Shown: positions 17,654-25,824, counted from the first letter of the stretch. The stretch is 36,096 bases of DNA from Nevskia sp. (GCA_019689635.1 JADGHB010000025.1:1-36096); one strand, 5' to 3'. Notes: generated from the sequence alone by a model not told the origin. Made by a program: numbers and translations.

Positions 17654-18664
17654 ATGCGGCAGGCCACGATGCGGGCGATGGTGCTGGAGCGGGCGGGCGG
17701 ACCGTTGCAGTGGCGCGAGCGTCCGCTGCCGGCGCCGGCGCCGGACGAGGTGTTGATCGAAGTCGAGGCTTGCGGCGTGTGCCGCACCGATCTGCATCTG
17801 CTCGATGCCGAGCTGCCCGGCATCGCCTATCCCATCGTGCCCGGCCATCAAGTGGTGGGCCGCGTTGCGGCGCTCGGTGCCGAAGTCCACGGCCGGCCGC
17901 TCGGCGAGCGGGTCGGGGTGTGCTGGCTGGGCTGGGCGTGCGGCGCGTGCGAGTACTGCCGCGCCGGGCAGGAGAATCTCTGCGATCGCGCGCGCTTCAC
18001 CGGCTATCAGCTCGACGGCGGCTACGCCACGCACTGCCTGGCCAAGGCGGACTTCGTCCTGCCGCTGCCGGAAGCGGTCGCGCCGCTCGCGCTGGCGCCG
18101 CTTCTGTGCGCGGGACTGATCGGCTACCGCGCGCTGCGGTTCTGCGGCACGGCGCGGCGGCTGGGCTTGTACGGTTTCGGCGCCGCAGCGCACCTGATCG
18201 CGCAGGTCGCGCGCTGGCAAGGCCGCGAGGTCTATGCCTTCACGCGGCCGGGCGACCGCGAAGGCCAGGCTTTTGCGCGCGGCCTCGGCGCGGTCTGGGC
18301 TGGCGGCTCGGACGAGCCGCCGCCGCGACCGCTGGACGCGGCGATCATTTTCGCCGCCGCGGGCGAGCTGGTGCCGGGCGCGCTCGCCGCGCTGCGCAAG
18401 GGCGGGACCGTGGTGTGCGGCGGCATTCACATGAGCGACATCCCGAGCTTCCCCTACCAGATTCTGTGGGGCGAACGCGGCGTCAGAAGCGTGGCCAATC
18501 TCACCCGCGCGGACGCGCGCGAGTTCCTGCGCCTGGCGCCCCAGGTGCCGGTGCGCGCCGAGTCGTGCGTCTATCCGCTCGAGGCGGCCAACGAGGCGCT
18601 GGCCGACCTGCGCGCCGGGCGGATTCGCGGCGCAGCGGTGCTGGCGGCGAAAAACACGGGCTAA
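17654..18664 (+). CDS. Zinc-dependent alcohol dehydrogenase (MDR family)
   Basis: A 336-aa medium-chain dehydrogenase that should oxidise an alcohol or reduce an aldehyde with NAD(P). The catalytic zinc region starts with 'CGVCRTDLH' and includes 'VPGHQVVGRV'. The structural-zinc loop 'CGACEYCRAGQENLC' has all four cysteines. The Rossmann segment reads 'LGLYGFGAAAHLIAQVARWQG'. The C-terminus is 'VRSVANLTRADAREFL', typical of the AdhA-like 'zinc-binding alcohol dehydrogenase family protein' clade. The start at ATG 17654 has GGGGA 7 nt upstream; a TTG at 17630 and ATG at 17669 are alternatives. The 3' end overlaps the convergent DUF4404 gene by 4 bp. It stands apart from any clear pathway; the flavin monooxygenase 2.7 kb further on is a possible but unproven partner. 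Confidence 0.92.
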   Translation: MRQATMRAMVLERAGGPLQWRERPLPAPAPDEVLIEVEACGVCRTDLHLLDAELPGIAYPIVPGHQVVGRVAALGAEVHGRPLGERVGVCWLGWACGACEYCRAGQENLCDRARFTGYQLDGGYATHCLAKADFVLPLPEAVAPLALAPLLCAGLIGYRALRFCGTARRLGLYGFGAAAHLIAQVARWQGREVYAFTRPGDREGQAFARGLGAVWAGGSDEPPPRPLDAAIIFAAAGELVPGALAALRKGGTVVCGGIHMSDIPSFPYQILWGERGVRSVANLTRADAREFLRLAPQVPVRAESCVYPLEAANEALADLRAGRIRGAAVLAAKNTG

Positions 18665-18927
18665 ATGCCCATCGAGGCCAGCGCCGAAACGATTTGGCCG
18701 AGACTGGCGGTGAGACGCGGATGCTCGACCTCGAAGCGGGTGACGGCGTCGTCGAGCTCGGCCAGCAGGTTCTCGCGCTGTTCGGACTCCGGCGCTTGCT
18801 CGAGCTGTTGCTCGATGGCTGCGAGCAGGCGCAGCAGCTCTTGGCGCACGGCGCTGTCGTGCAGATCCGGCTTCTGCAGCTCGGCGCGCAGGCGCTCTAT
18901 TTTCGCACGCAGGTCTTGTGGGTTCAT
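18661..18927 (-). CDS. DUF4404 family protein
   Basis: An 88-aa cytoplasmic protein, almost entirely helical with heptad-like leucines (about 5-55), suggesting a coiled coil. The C-terminus 'RFEVEHPRLTASLGQIVSALASMGI' is the diagnostic end of DUF4404 proteins. Function is unknown. The ATG at 18927 begins MNPQDLRAKIERLRAEL, the normal family start. It converges on the alcohol dehydrogenase with a 4-bp stop-codon overlap (CTAA read both ways). Confidence 0.82.
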   Translation of the reverse strand: MNPQDLRAKIERLRAELQKPDLHDSAVRQELLRLLAAIEQQLEQAPESEQRENLLAELDDAVTRFEVEHPRLTASLGQIVSALASMGI

Positions 18928-19035
18928 GGCTGCCCTCGGCGATTGGCCAGCGTGGATTCTAAGCGGCTTGTTGGCCGCCGTGGCGTCGTCAAGAATGCGC
19001 ACGCGCGGTCGCCGCGGTCGGGACGCGGTCGGCGC

Positions 19036-19845
19036 ATGATGGAGAATCGGGGAATGGACCACAGTAGCCCGCAGATCCCTGCGCCGGTCGTCCGCGAGCG
19101 CTGCCTGCGCCTGCTCAGTTACAACATGCAGGTTGGCCTGCCGACGCGACATTACGGCGATTATCTGGCCGGCGCCTGGCGCCACGTGCTGCCGTCGGCG
19201 GCGCGCGCAGCGCAGGAACGGCTGGAGCGCATCGCCGAGCTGGTCGCGCCTTACGACTTCGTCGCCCTGCAGGAGGCCGACGCGGGCAGCCTGCGCACGC
19301 GCGGCGTCAATCAACTGGAATTTCTTGCACGCCGTGCCGGCTTCGCCCACTGGGGACTGTCGGTGACGCGCAATCTGCATCCGGTGGCGCGGCACAGCCT
19401 GGGTTTTCTCAGCCGTCTCGCGCCCGAACGCGTGCACGAACACCGCCTGCCTTCGCGCATCCCCGGACGCAGCGCGCTGGCGGTGGAGCTGGGCGCGGAA
19501 GCCGGCGGGCTGGTGCTGATGCTGACGCACCTGTCCCTGGGCGAGACCGCGCGCCGGCGCCAGCTCGATTTCCTCGGCAAGCGCGTGCCGCCCGACCGGC
19601 CGTTCGTGCTGATCGGGGATCTCAACTGCGGGCCGGAAGACCTGCGGCGTCACGGCGCATTGCACGCCGCGGGACTGCGCATCCACGCCGAGTCACCGGC
19701 GACCTATCCGAGCTGGCGCCCGTACCGCTGTCTCGATCATGTGCTTTTGTCTCCCCACTTGCGCTTGCAAAAGCTGGAAACCTTGCCGCAGACCGCTTCG
19801 GATCATCTGCCGCTGGCGGCGGAAATCCTGGTGCCCATGCCGTGA
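19036..19845 (+). CDS. Endonuclease/exonuclease/phosphatase (EEP) family protein, YbhP-like
   Basis: A metal-dependent phosphohydrolase of the EEP fold, about 269 aa. All fold motifs are present in order: 'LRLLSYNMQVG', 'FVALQEAD', 'LVLMLTHLSLG', 'FVLIGDLNCGPEDL', 'YRCLDHVLLSP' and 'TASDHLPLAAEI'. Substrates in the family include DNA, phospholipids and inositol phosphates; which applies here is not visible. Its stop overlaps the cardiolipin synthase start by 4 nt (GTGA). E. coli ybhP-clsB is a comparable EEP-cardiolipin synthase pair, suggesting a role in phospholipid turnover. Start choice is uncertain between ATG 19036, 19039 and 19054; the last has GGAG 9 nt upstream. Confidence 0.9.
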   Translation: MMENRGMDHSSPQIPAPVVRERCLRLLSYNMQVGLPTRHYGDYLAGAWRHVLPSAARAAQERLERIAELVAPYDFVALQEADAGSLRTRGVNQLEFLARRAGFAHWGLSVTRNLHPVARHSLGFLSRLAPERVHEHRLPSRIPGRSALAVELGAEAGGLVLMLTHLSLGETARRRQLDFLGKRVPPDRPFVLIGDLNCGPEDLRRHGALHAAGLRIHAESPATYPSWRPYRCLDHVLLSPHLRLQKLETLPQTASDHLPLAAEILVPMP

Positions 19846-21287
19846 GCGAGCTGTTGAGTCATCCGCTGTGGAACCGCGCGTTGCTGGTGCTGTATGCCGC
19901 CTCGGCGCTGGCCACTGCGGTGCACGCCCTGCTCAACAAACGCGATCCACGCTCCGCCTGGGGCTGGATCTCGGTGTGCTGGCTGTTCCCGCTGGCTGGC
20001 GCGGTGCTGTATCTGCTGTTCGGCATCAACCGCGTGCAGACGCGCGCCCAGCGCCTGGTGGGTGCGACCGAACTCCCGGCGCCTGCGACCCGCAGCCTGC
20101 CGGCGGCGGTCCATGCGCTGCGGCTGTCGGCGATCGACGCGGTGGAACTGTCGGAGCTGGTGCGCATCGGAGACGCGGTCACCGGTCGGCCCCTGGTGGG
20201 CGGCAATCGCATCGTGCCCCTGCATAACGGCGAACAGGCCTATCCGGCCATGCTGGAGGCGATCGACCGCGCGCGGCACACGGTGGATTTCGCCACCTAT
20301 TTGTTCCGCCCCGGGCAGGCCGGCGAACGCTTCGCCGAAGCCCTGGCCGCGGCGCAACGGCGCGGCGTGACGGTGCGGGTGCTGCTCGACGGCGCGGCGG
20401 ATTTCTTCTACCGCCCGCGCGCCAGCCGCCTGCTCGCGCGCCATGGCGTACGCGCCGAGCTGTTCCTGCCGCTGCGCTGGTTTCCGCCCATGCTGCACAT
20501 CAATCTGCGCAACCATCGCAAGCTGCTGCTGGTCGATGGCCGCGTGGCGTTTACCGGCGGCATGAACATCGCCGACTGGCACTATGTGGAACGTCCGCAG
20601 CGCCGGCCGGTGGCCGATCTGCACTTCGCCCTCGAAGGTCCGGTGGTGGCGCAGATCGCCGAGGCCTTCGCCGCCGACTGGCAGTTCGCCACCGGCATGG
20701 CCATCGAACGGGCGCCCGATCCGCCCGCGGTCTCCGACGGCGTGGCCGCGCGGGTCATCACCGACGGGCCGAACGAGGATCTCGACAAGCTGCAGATGGT
20801 GCTGCTCGGCGCCATCGCCTGCGCGCACCGGCGGGTGTGGATCATGACGCCGTATTTCATTCCCAGCCCGCAACTGGTCGCGGCGCTGCAGTCCGCGGCC
20901 TTGCGCGGAGTGGACGTGAGCCTGGTGCTGCCGGCGAAAAGCGATCAGTTCTGGGTGGACGCCGCCTCGCGCAACCATCTTCCGGCGCTGCTGCAGCGCG
21001 CGGTGCGGGTCTATTACCGGCCGGCGCCGTTCGCCCACACCAAGCTGTTCGTGATGGATCACTACTATGCGCAGCTCGGCTCCGCCAACCTCGACAACCG
21101 CAGCCTGCGGCTGAACTTCGAGCTGGTGGTGGAGACTTTCGACACCGCGCTGGTGGAGAAGCTGGCGCGGCATTTCGAGCAGGTCCGCGCCATGAGCCGC
21201 GAGCTGTCGTACGCGGAGCTGGCCGCGCGGCCGCCCGCGGCGCGGCTGCGCGACGCCTTCTTCTGGCTGTTCTCGCAGTACTTGTAG
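19842..21287 (+). CDS. cls: Cardiolipin synthase (phospholipase D superfamily)
   Basis: Inner-membrane enzyme of 481 aa that condenses two phosphatidylglycerols (or phosphatidylglycerol with another phospholipid) to cardiolipin. Two N-terminal transmembrane helices (about 10-30 and 40-60, with 'RDPRSAWGWI' between) are typical of ClsA-type enzymes. Two HKD catalytic motifs are intact: 'HRKLLLVDGRVAFTGGMN' and 'HTKLFVMDHYYAQLGSANLDNRS'. The GTG start overlaps the EEP gene stop, implying coupled translation. The pgsA gene at the left of the window makes its substrate precursor. Confidence 0.95.
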   Translation: MSELLSHPLWNRALLVLYAASALATAVHALLNKRDPRSAWGWISVCWLFPLAGAVLYLLFGINRVQTRAQRLVGATELPAPATRSLPAAVHALRLSAIDAVELSELVRIGDAVTGRPLVGGNRIVPLHNGEQAYPAMLEAIDRARHTVDFATYLFRPGQAGERFAEALAAAQRRGVTVRVLLDGAADFFYRPRASRLLARHGVRAELFLPLRWFPPMLHINLRNHRKLLLVDGRVAFTGGMNIADWHYVERPQRRPVADLHFALEGPVVAQIAEAFAADWQFATGMAIERAPDPPAVSDGVAARVITDGPNEDLDKLQMVLLGAIACAHRRVWIMTPYFIPSPQLVAALQSAALRGVDVSLVLPAKSDQFWVDAASRNHLPALLQRAVRVYYRPAPFAHTKLFVMDHYYAQLGSANLDNRSLRLNFELVVETFDTALVEKLARHFEQVRAMSRELSYAELAARPPAARLRDAFFWLFSQYL

Positions 21288-21376
21288 CCGCATCGACGCA
21301 AGCCGGCGGCGGCAAAGCGAACCGCGGCCGTGCGCCGATGTGTTAAAAGGGCGCTCAGAAACCAGGAGCGGTCGCG

Positions 21377-22870
21377 ATGCAAGAACCTTACGACGTACTG
21401 ATCATCGGCGCCGGCTTGTCGGGCATCGGCATGGCCTGCCATCTGACGAAGGAGTGTCCCGACAAGCGCTACGCGATCCTGGAGCGCCGGCGCGCGATCG
21501 GCGGCACCTGGGACTTGTTCCGCTATCCGGGGATCCGCTCGGACTCGGACATGTTCAGTTTCGGTTACCGCTTCCGGCCCTGGCACGAGCTCAAGGTACT
21601 GGCCGACGGGCCGGCGATCCGTCGCTACGTGACCGAGACCGCGCGCGAGTACGGCGTGGACCGCCACATCCAGTTCGGACTCAAGACCACGCGCGCCGAA
21701 TGGTCGTCCGCCCAGCGCTGCTGGACGGTGACGGCGCTGGACGAGACCAGCGGACAGACGCGCAGCTTCCGCAGCCGTTTCCTGGTGAGCTGCACGGGCT
21801 ACTACAACTACGACGCGGGCTATCTACCCGACTTCCCCGGCGTCGAGCGCTTCCAGGGGCTGCGCATCCATCCGCAGCAGTGGCCGGAACATCTGGACTA
21901 CCGCGGCAAGCGCGTGGTCGTGATCGGCAGCGGCGCCACCGCGGTGACGCTGGTGCCGGCGATGGCGGCGGAAGCCGCGCACGTCACCATGCTGCAGCGT
22001 TCGCCGAGCTACATCTTTTCGGTGCCGGGCTACGACAAGCTCTCGGAGTGGCTAGGCCGCTTTCTGCCGGCGCGCTGGGTTTATGCCACGGCGCGCCGGC
22101 GCAACATCGTCCTGCAGCGCTGGCTGTACAAGGCCGCGCGGCGTTGGCCGGGCTTGATACGCGGCTGGCTGCTGCGTGGCGTGCGCAAGCGGCTCGGCAA
22201 GGATTTCGACCTGCGCCATTTCACGCCTCGGTATCAGCCCTGGGACGAGCGCCTGTGCGCGGTGCCCGACGGGGATTTGTTCGAAGCGATCAAGGCGGGC
22301 AAGGCCTCGGTGGTCACCGACCGTATCGAGACCTTCACCGAGCGCGGCATCCGCCTGCAGTCGGGTCGCGAGCTCGAGGCGGACATCGTCGTCACCGCCA
22401 CCGGCCTGCAGCTCCAGGTTTTCGGCGGCGTCGAGCTGTTCGTGGACGGCCAGTTGCAGCCCTATCACGAGCGCATGACCTACAAGGGCGTGTTGATGCA
22501 GGACGTGCCCAACCTCGCCTGGATCTTCGGCTACACCAACGCGCCGTGGACGCTCAAGGCCGATCTCGCCGCGCACTACGTGTGCCGCCTGCTCAAGCAC
22601 ATGGACGCCCGCAACGCGGCGGTGGTCGTCGCGCACGCGCCGGCCGGCGAGATGCAGGACGAAACCATCATGGATGCCCTGTCCTCGGGCTACGTGCGGC
22701 GCGCCAAAAACCTGCTGCCGCGTCAGGGCCGCAACCCGCCGTGGCGCGTGCTGCATCACTACGAGCGCGATCGCGTCATGCTGACGCAGGAACCGATCGA
22801 AGACGGCGTGCTGGTCTTCACGCCCGCCGACCCAAAAACGGCCGCCGACCCCCTGGCCGCCGCGGCCTGA
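21377..22870 (+). CDS. Flavin-containing monooxygenase, Baeyer-Villiger type
   Basis: A 497-aa FAD/NADPH oxidoreductase. The N-terminal FAD site 'VLIIGAGLSGIGMACHL' is followed by 'ERRRAIGGTWDLFRYPGIRSDSD'. The Baeyer-Villiger fingerprint FxGxxxHxxxWP is exact in 'FQGLRIHPQQWP' (around 170). The second Rossmann site, for NADPH, is 'VVVIGSGATAVTLVP'. The enzyme should insert oxygen next to a ketone or oxygenate a heteroatom; the true substrate cannot be read. A GAGCGG-type weak ribosome site precedes the ATG at 21377, and a TTAAAA box lies about 30 nt upstream. It is the last plus-strand gene before the convergent YceI operon. The family includes enzymes of steroid, terpene and cyclic-ketone degradation. 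Confidence 0.93.
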   Translation: MQEPYDVLIIGAGLSGIGMACHLTKECPDKRYAILERRRAIGGTWDLFRYPGIRSDSDMFSFGYRFRPWHELKVLADGPAIRRYVTETAREYGVDRHIQFGLKTTRAEWSSAQRCWTVTALDETSGQTRSFRSRFLVSCTGYYNYDAGYLPDFPGVERFQGLRIHPQQWPEHLDYRGKRVVVIGSGATAVTLVPAMAAEAAHVTMLQRSPSYIFSVPGYDKLSEWLGRFLPARWVYATARRRNIVLQRWLYKAARRWPGLIRGWLLRGVRKRLGKDFDLRHFTPRYQPWDERLCAVPDGDLFEAIKAGKASVVTDRIETFTERGIRLQSGRELEADIVVTATGLQLQVFGGVELFVDGQLQPYHERMTYKGVLMQDVPNLAWIFGYTNAPWTLKADLAAHYVCRLLKHMDARNAAVVVAHAPAGEMQDETIMDALSSGYVRRAKNLLPRQGRNPPWRVLHHYERDRVMLTQEPIEDGVLVFTPADPKTAADPLAAAA

Positions 22871-22951
22871 GTCCGGCGTTCCGGCGCTCGCCGCGCCGAG
22901 CCCGGTGACACATCCCGGTGTCCCAGGCAGGCGTCGTAAGCCGGGGTGCGC

Positions 22952-23554
22952 TCAGCTCGAGCCCGCCGCCGCTGCGCGCAGGGCCTCGACCTGGATCTCC
23001 AGTCTGACCTCGGGGCTGCCCACCATCTTGACGGCGTAGTCGATGCCGAAGGCGCTGCGGTCGAGCACCGCGCTGGCGTCGGCGCCGCAGCGTTCGACCT
23101 TGAGGAACGGATCCTGGATGCACTTGAAGTGCTCGATCTTCAGCGGCACCGGCCGGGTCACGCCGTGCAAGCTCAGCTCGCCGTCCACCGCCACCGGCGT
23201 GTCGCCGTCGAACTCGATGCGCTCGGCCTTGTAGGTCGCGGTCGGATATTTGGCCACGTCGAACAGCTCCGCGCTCTTGGCGTGCTCGTTGAGCTTTTCC
23301 AGCCCGAAGTCGATGGAGCTGGTGTCGATGACGATGTCCACGCGGCCGGTCTTGGCCGCGCGGTCCAGCACGATGGTGCCCGACTGGGTACGGTCGAATT
23401 TGCCGCGCCAGGTGGAGATGCCGGCGATGTGCGGGGCGGCGAAGCTGACGAAGGTGTGCAGGGGATCGATCCGGTAGGTCACCGGCTCGGCCTGGGCAGA
23501 GGATATGGCCGCCAAGGCCAGCGCAGTCGTAACGAGTGCGAACGTTTTTTTCAT
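22952..23554 (-). CDS. YceI family periplasmic protein (first copy)
   Basis: A 200-aa secreted lipocalin-like protein; the YceI family binds polyisoprenoids/isoprenoid quinones in the periplasm. A signal peptide (MKKTFALVTTALALAAISSAQA, cleavage before EP) is followed by 'YRIDPLHTFVSFAAPHIAGISTWRGKFD', the typical first strands, and 'LHGVTRPVPLKIEHFKC'. The ATG at 23554 has AAGGAG at an 8-nt spacing; the GTG at 23560 is too close to it. Two Cys (in FKCI and ERCG) may form a disulphide. It is the last gene of an operon with another YceI and two cytochrome b561 genes; 22 nt separate it from the upstream YceI gene. Confidence 0.94.
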   Translation of the reverse strand: MKKTFALVTTALALAAISSAQAEPVTYRIDPLHTFVSFAAPHIAGISTWRGKFDRTQSGTIVLDRAAKTGRVDIVIDTSSIDFGLEKLNEHAKSAELFDVAKYPTATYKAERIEFDGDTPVAVDGELSLHGVTRPVPLKIEHFKCIQDPFLKVERCGADASAVLDRSAFGIDYAVKMVGSPEVRLEIQVEALRAAAAGSS

Positions 23555-23576
23555 GCTCACGGCTCCTTGCGTGGGT

Positions 23577-24119
23577 TCAGTGCGTAGGGATCACGATGTG
23601 GAAACTGACTTTGACCGCGTCGGCCACGACGTCCTTCCAGTCGGGGCCGCCGATCTCGAAGTGGCTGCGCGAGATCGTCACCGCGCCGTCGAAGGCATTC
23701 GCGCCGCTCAGGTTCACGAGCGTCACCGGAATTCGCAGGTCTTGCGTCTTGCCCTTGAGGCTCAGTGTTCCGCTCAGTGCGTAACGTCCGCCACCGAGCG
23801 GTTCGAGCGCGCTGGCCTCAAAGCTCGCGCGCGGGTGATGCGCGCAGTCGAACCACTCCGGCTTGCAGATCTCGGCGCTGTAGTCCGGATCGCCGAGATC
23901 GAAGCTCGACAGGTCGATGTCGAGGTGCGCCCGCGCCCGCTCCGGGTGGGCCGGGTCGAAGTCCACCGTGCCGGAAAAGCGCGTGAAGGGATCTTCCACC
24001 GGCACGTTCATCTGGGTGAACTGCGCGGTGATACGACTCTTGGCGGCGTCGATGGGACCGGCCTGCACGGCGCCGACCGCGAGCGCAGCGGCGATCAACG
24101 CGTGGCGCAGGGCGCTCAC
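23577..24119 (-). CDS. YceI family periplasmic protein (second copy)
   Basis: A 180-aa YceI-domain protein, divergent from its neighbour. A signal peptide (cleavage after AVQA) is followed by 'AKSRITAQFTQMNVPVEDPFTRFSGTVDFDP' and the family core 'LDIDLSSFDLGDP', 'GTLSLKGKTQDLRIPVTL' and end 'VKVSFHIVIP'. The GTG at 24119 overlaps the upstream cytochrome gene stop (GTGA), which fixes this start. Two Cys lie in 'ICKPEWFDCAHH'. The pairing of YceI with cytochrome b561 is seen in many proteobacteria and suggests electron transfer to or from an isoprenoid ligand (quinone) carried by YceI; this is inference. Confidence 0.92.
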   Translation of the reverse strand: MSALRHALIAAALAVGAVQAGPIDAAKSRITAQFTQMNVPVEDPFTRFSGTVDFDPAHPERARAHLDIDLSSFDLGDPDYSAEICKPEWFDCAHHPRASFEASALEPLGGGRYALSGTLSLKGKTQDLRIPVTLVNLSGANAFDGAVTISRSHFEIGGPDWKDVVADAVKVSFHIVIPTH

Positions 24120-24697
24120 CGCGGCGCTCCGGGCGCGGTCCAGCGCAGCATGCGCCGCAGGGTGTCGTCGCGGTCGAGAAAATGGTGCTTGAGCGCCGCC
24201 GCGGCGTGGACCGCCACGATTCCGCACAACAGCCAGGCGCAGTTGACATGCATTTCGATCAGCGAGTCGGCCAGCGCCTTGTTCTTGGCCACCAGGTCGG
24301 GCAGGCGCACGAGGCCAAGATAGACCACCGGCACGCCGGCGGCGGAACTGAACAGCCAGCCCAGCAGCGGCAGGACGAACATCAGCGTGTACAGCAGGGC
24401 GTGGGAGAACTTCGCCGCCACGAGCTGCCAGGCCGGCATGGCCACCCAGGGAGGCGGGCGGTGGGTGAGCCGCCACAGCAGGCGCACGGCGGCCAGGACG
24501 AACACGGTCACTCCGATCCACTTGTGATAGGCGACCCACCTGAGCTTCTGCGGCGAAAACGGCAGATCGGAGACGACCAGGCCGATCGCGAAGCCGACGG
24601 CGATCAGTGCCGCGATCAGCCAGTGCAGGGCCACGGCCGTGCGGGTGTAGGCCGGGCCGTCGGGAGACGAGATTGTGGATGAATCGGGCATGGTCAT
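24116..24697 (-). CDS. Cytochrome b561 (second of two)
   Basis: A 193-aa inner-membrane di-heme b-type cytochrome of the CybB family that transfers electrons from quinol to a periplasmic acceptor (superoxide:quinone activity is reported for CybB). Four transmembrane helices carry the histidines: 'ALHWLIAAL', 'AYHKWIGVTV', 'KFSHALLYTLMF' and 'MHVNCAWLLCGIVAVHAAAALKHHF'. The start ATG 24697 (MTMPDSS) overlaps the upstream b561 stop (ATGA). The 3' end overlaps the YceI start. All conserved family histidines appear present, unlike in its paralogue upstream. Confidence 0.93.
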   Translation of the reverse strand: MTMPDSSTISSPDGPAYTRTAVALHWLIAALIAVGFAIGLVVSDLPFSPQKLRWVAYHKWIGVTVFVLAAVRLLWRLTHRPPPWVAMPAWQLVAAKFSHALLYTLMFVLPLLGWLFSSAAGVPVVYLGLVRLPDLVAKNKALADSLIEMHVNCAWLLCGIVAVHAAAALKHHFLDRDDTLRRMLRWTAPGAPR

Positions 24698-25257
24698 CCG
24701 AAGGGCAGCATGCGTTGCAGGATGCGGTCGCGGTTCACCAGCCAATGCTTGAGCGCCGCGCCCGCGTGCAGGGCGAGCAGCGCGGCGAAGGCATCCGCGC
24801 TATACACGTGCATACGGTTGAACAGGAAGTACAGGCGCTTGTCGTCGGGCCCCCAGGGCGGGAGCGGCAGGCCGAAGAAGCGGATGCCGTAGGGGCTGAA
24901 GTTCGCCTCCACGTAGCCGCTGACCGGCACTACGACTAGCAGCAGGTACATCAGGACACGCGCCGGCGCCATGATGCGCGCCTCCCAGCGCGCCAGACGG
25001 GGCGGTGGCGGCGGTGCGTGGCGCCAACGCCAGCCGATGAAACCGGCGATGCCCAGCGCGGCGATCAGGCCGAGCGATTTGTGCAGGTTGAAGTAATACG
25101 CCCGCGCCGGCGTCCCTTTGGGGATATCGGCCATGAACCAGCCCAGCGCGATCAGAACCAGGATCAGCGCCGCGATCAGCCAGTGCAGCAGGGCGACGCT
25201 GCGCGGGTAACGTTCGGCGACCTTAGGATCGGCGGCGCTGGGCATGCGGGGGGTCAT
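24694..25257 (-). CDS. Cytochrome b561 (first of two, divergent)
   Basis: A 187-aa CybB-family cytochrome. The helices read 'ALLHWLIAALILVLIALG', 'NLHKSLGLIAALGIAG', 'APARVLMYLLLVVVPVSGYVE' and 'MHVYSADAFAALLALHAGAALKHW'. The third helix lacks the Ser-His present in the paralogue (Ala-Arg instead), so one His typical of the family is missing, which may alter heme ligation. The end 'RDRILQRMLP' is family-like. Start is at ATG 25257 or ATG 25245; no clean Shine-Dalgarno. It follows the Rrf2 gene by 40 nt and is translationally coupled to the second b561 gene. Confidence 0.9.
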   Translation of the reverse strand: MTPRMPSAADPKVAERYPRSVALLHWLIAALILVLIALGWFMADIPKGTPARAYYFNLHKSLGLIAALGIAGFIGWRWRHAPPPPPRLARWEARIMAPARVLMYLLLVVVPVSGYVEANFSPYGIRFFGLPLPPWGPDDKRLYFLFNRMHVYSADAFAALLALHAGAALKHWLVNRDRILQRMLPFG

Positions 25258-25297
25258 CCTTTCGTCAGTGTGAGTGCCGGCTTGAGGGCAAGGGGCT

Positions 25298-25789
25298 TCA
25301 GCCGAAGTCTTTCTTGCGCGCCGCGGTTTCCTTGTGCGCGGTGCCGGCGGCGCAGACCGGCACGCCCGGCGTCACGTGCTGGGTCGCGGCCTCGAACACG
25401 CGGCGGATCGTCACCCGTCCGAGCGCCGCGCGCAGCGCCTCCTCGGGCTTGGCCAGCACGCATTCCAGCGTGGCCCGGATGCCGGCGCCGAGCGGGCATT
25501 TCGGATTGGGACTGAGGCGGTTGACGGCGAACCAGTCGTCGTCGGCCTCGATCGCTTGATAGACCTCCAGCAGGCTGATGCGTTCCGGCAGCCGCGCTAG
25601 GCGCGCGCCGCCGCCGGGTCCGAGCTGGGTTTCGACGAGGCCCGCGGCGCGCAGCATCGACAGCATGCGCCGCACCAGCGCGGGATGGGTGTTGATGCTC
25701 GTGGCGAGCTCCTCCGAGGTCACCCAGCGGCCCTGCGCGTACGCGAGAAAGGTCAGCGCGTGGGTGGCGACGGCGAAGCGCGTGTTCAT
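25298..25789 (-). CDS. Rrf2 family transcriptional regulator (YwnA-like)
   Basis: A 163-aa winged-helix regulator. The start MNTRFAVATHALTFLAY and 'WVTSEELATSINTHPALVRRMLSMLRAAGLVETQLGPGGGARLARLPERISLLEVYQAI' form a complete Rrf2 domain. The three-cysteine Fe-S motif of IscR/NsrR is absent: only single cysteines occur in 'NPKCPLG', 'LECVLA' and 'PVCAAG'. It therefore resembles the cluster-free YwnA/CymR subgroup. It is the first gene of the minus-strand operon with b561 and YceI genes and most likely controls it. The ATG at 25789 lies where transcription is predicted to start, with no Shine-Dalgarno, so the message may be leaderless. The signal is unknown; redox or thiol stress is a guess. 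Confidence 0.9.
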   Translation of the reverse strand: MNTRFAVATHALTFLAYAQGRWVTSEELATSINTHPALVRRMLSMLRAAGLVETQLGPGGGARLARLPERISLLEVYQAIEADDDWFAVNRLSPNPKCPLGAGIRATLECVLAKPEEALRAALGRVTIRRVFEAATQHVTPGVPVCAAGTAHKETAARKKDFG

Positions 25790-25795
25790 TGCGTT

Positions 25796-25824
25796 ACTAT
25801 CGCGGTCGCGAAAGAGGCGCGTCA
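25796..25824 (-). promoter_or_regulatory. Promoter of the rrf2-b561-YceI operon
   Basis: On the reverse strand TTGACG (25819-25824) and GATAGT (25796-25801) are spaced by 17 nt. The expected start coincides with the A of the Rrf2 ATG at 25789. Confidence 0.5.

Noticed and set aside
22905-22925. Hairpin GACAC-ATCCCG-GTGTC as terminator between the monooxygenase and YceI genes
   Set aside because: Stem of five pairs and no U-tract on either strand; too weak to call.
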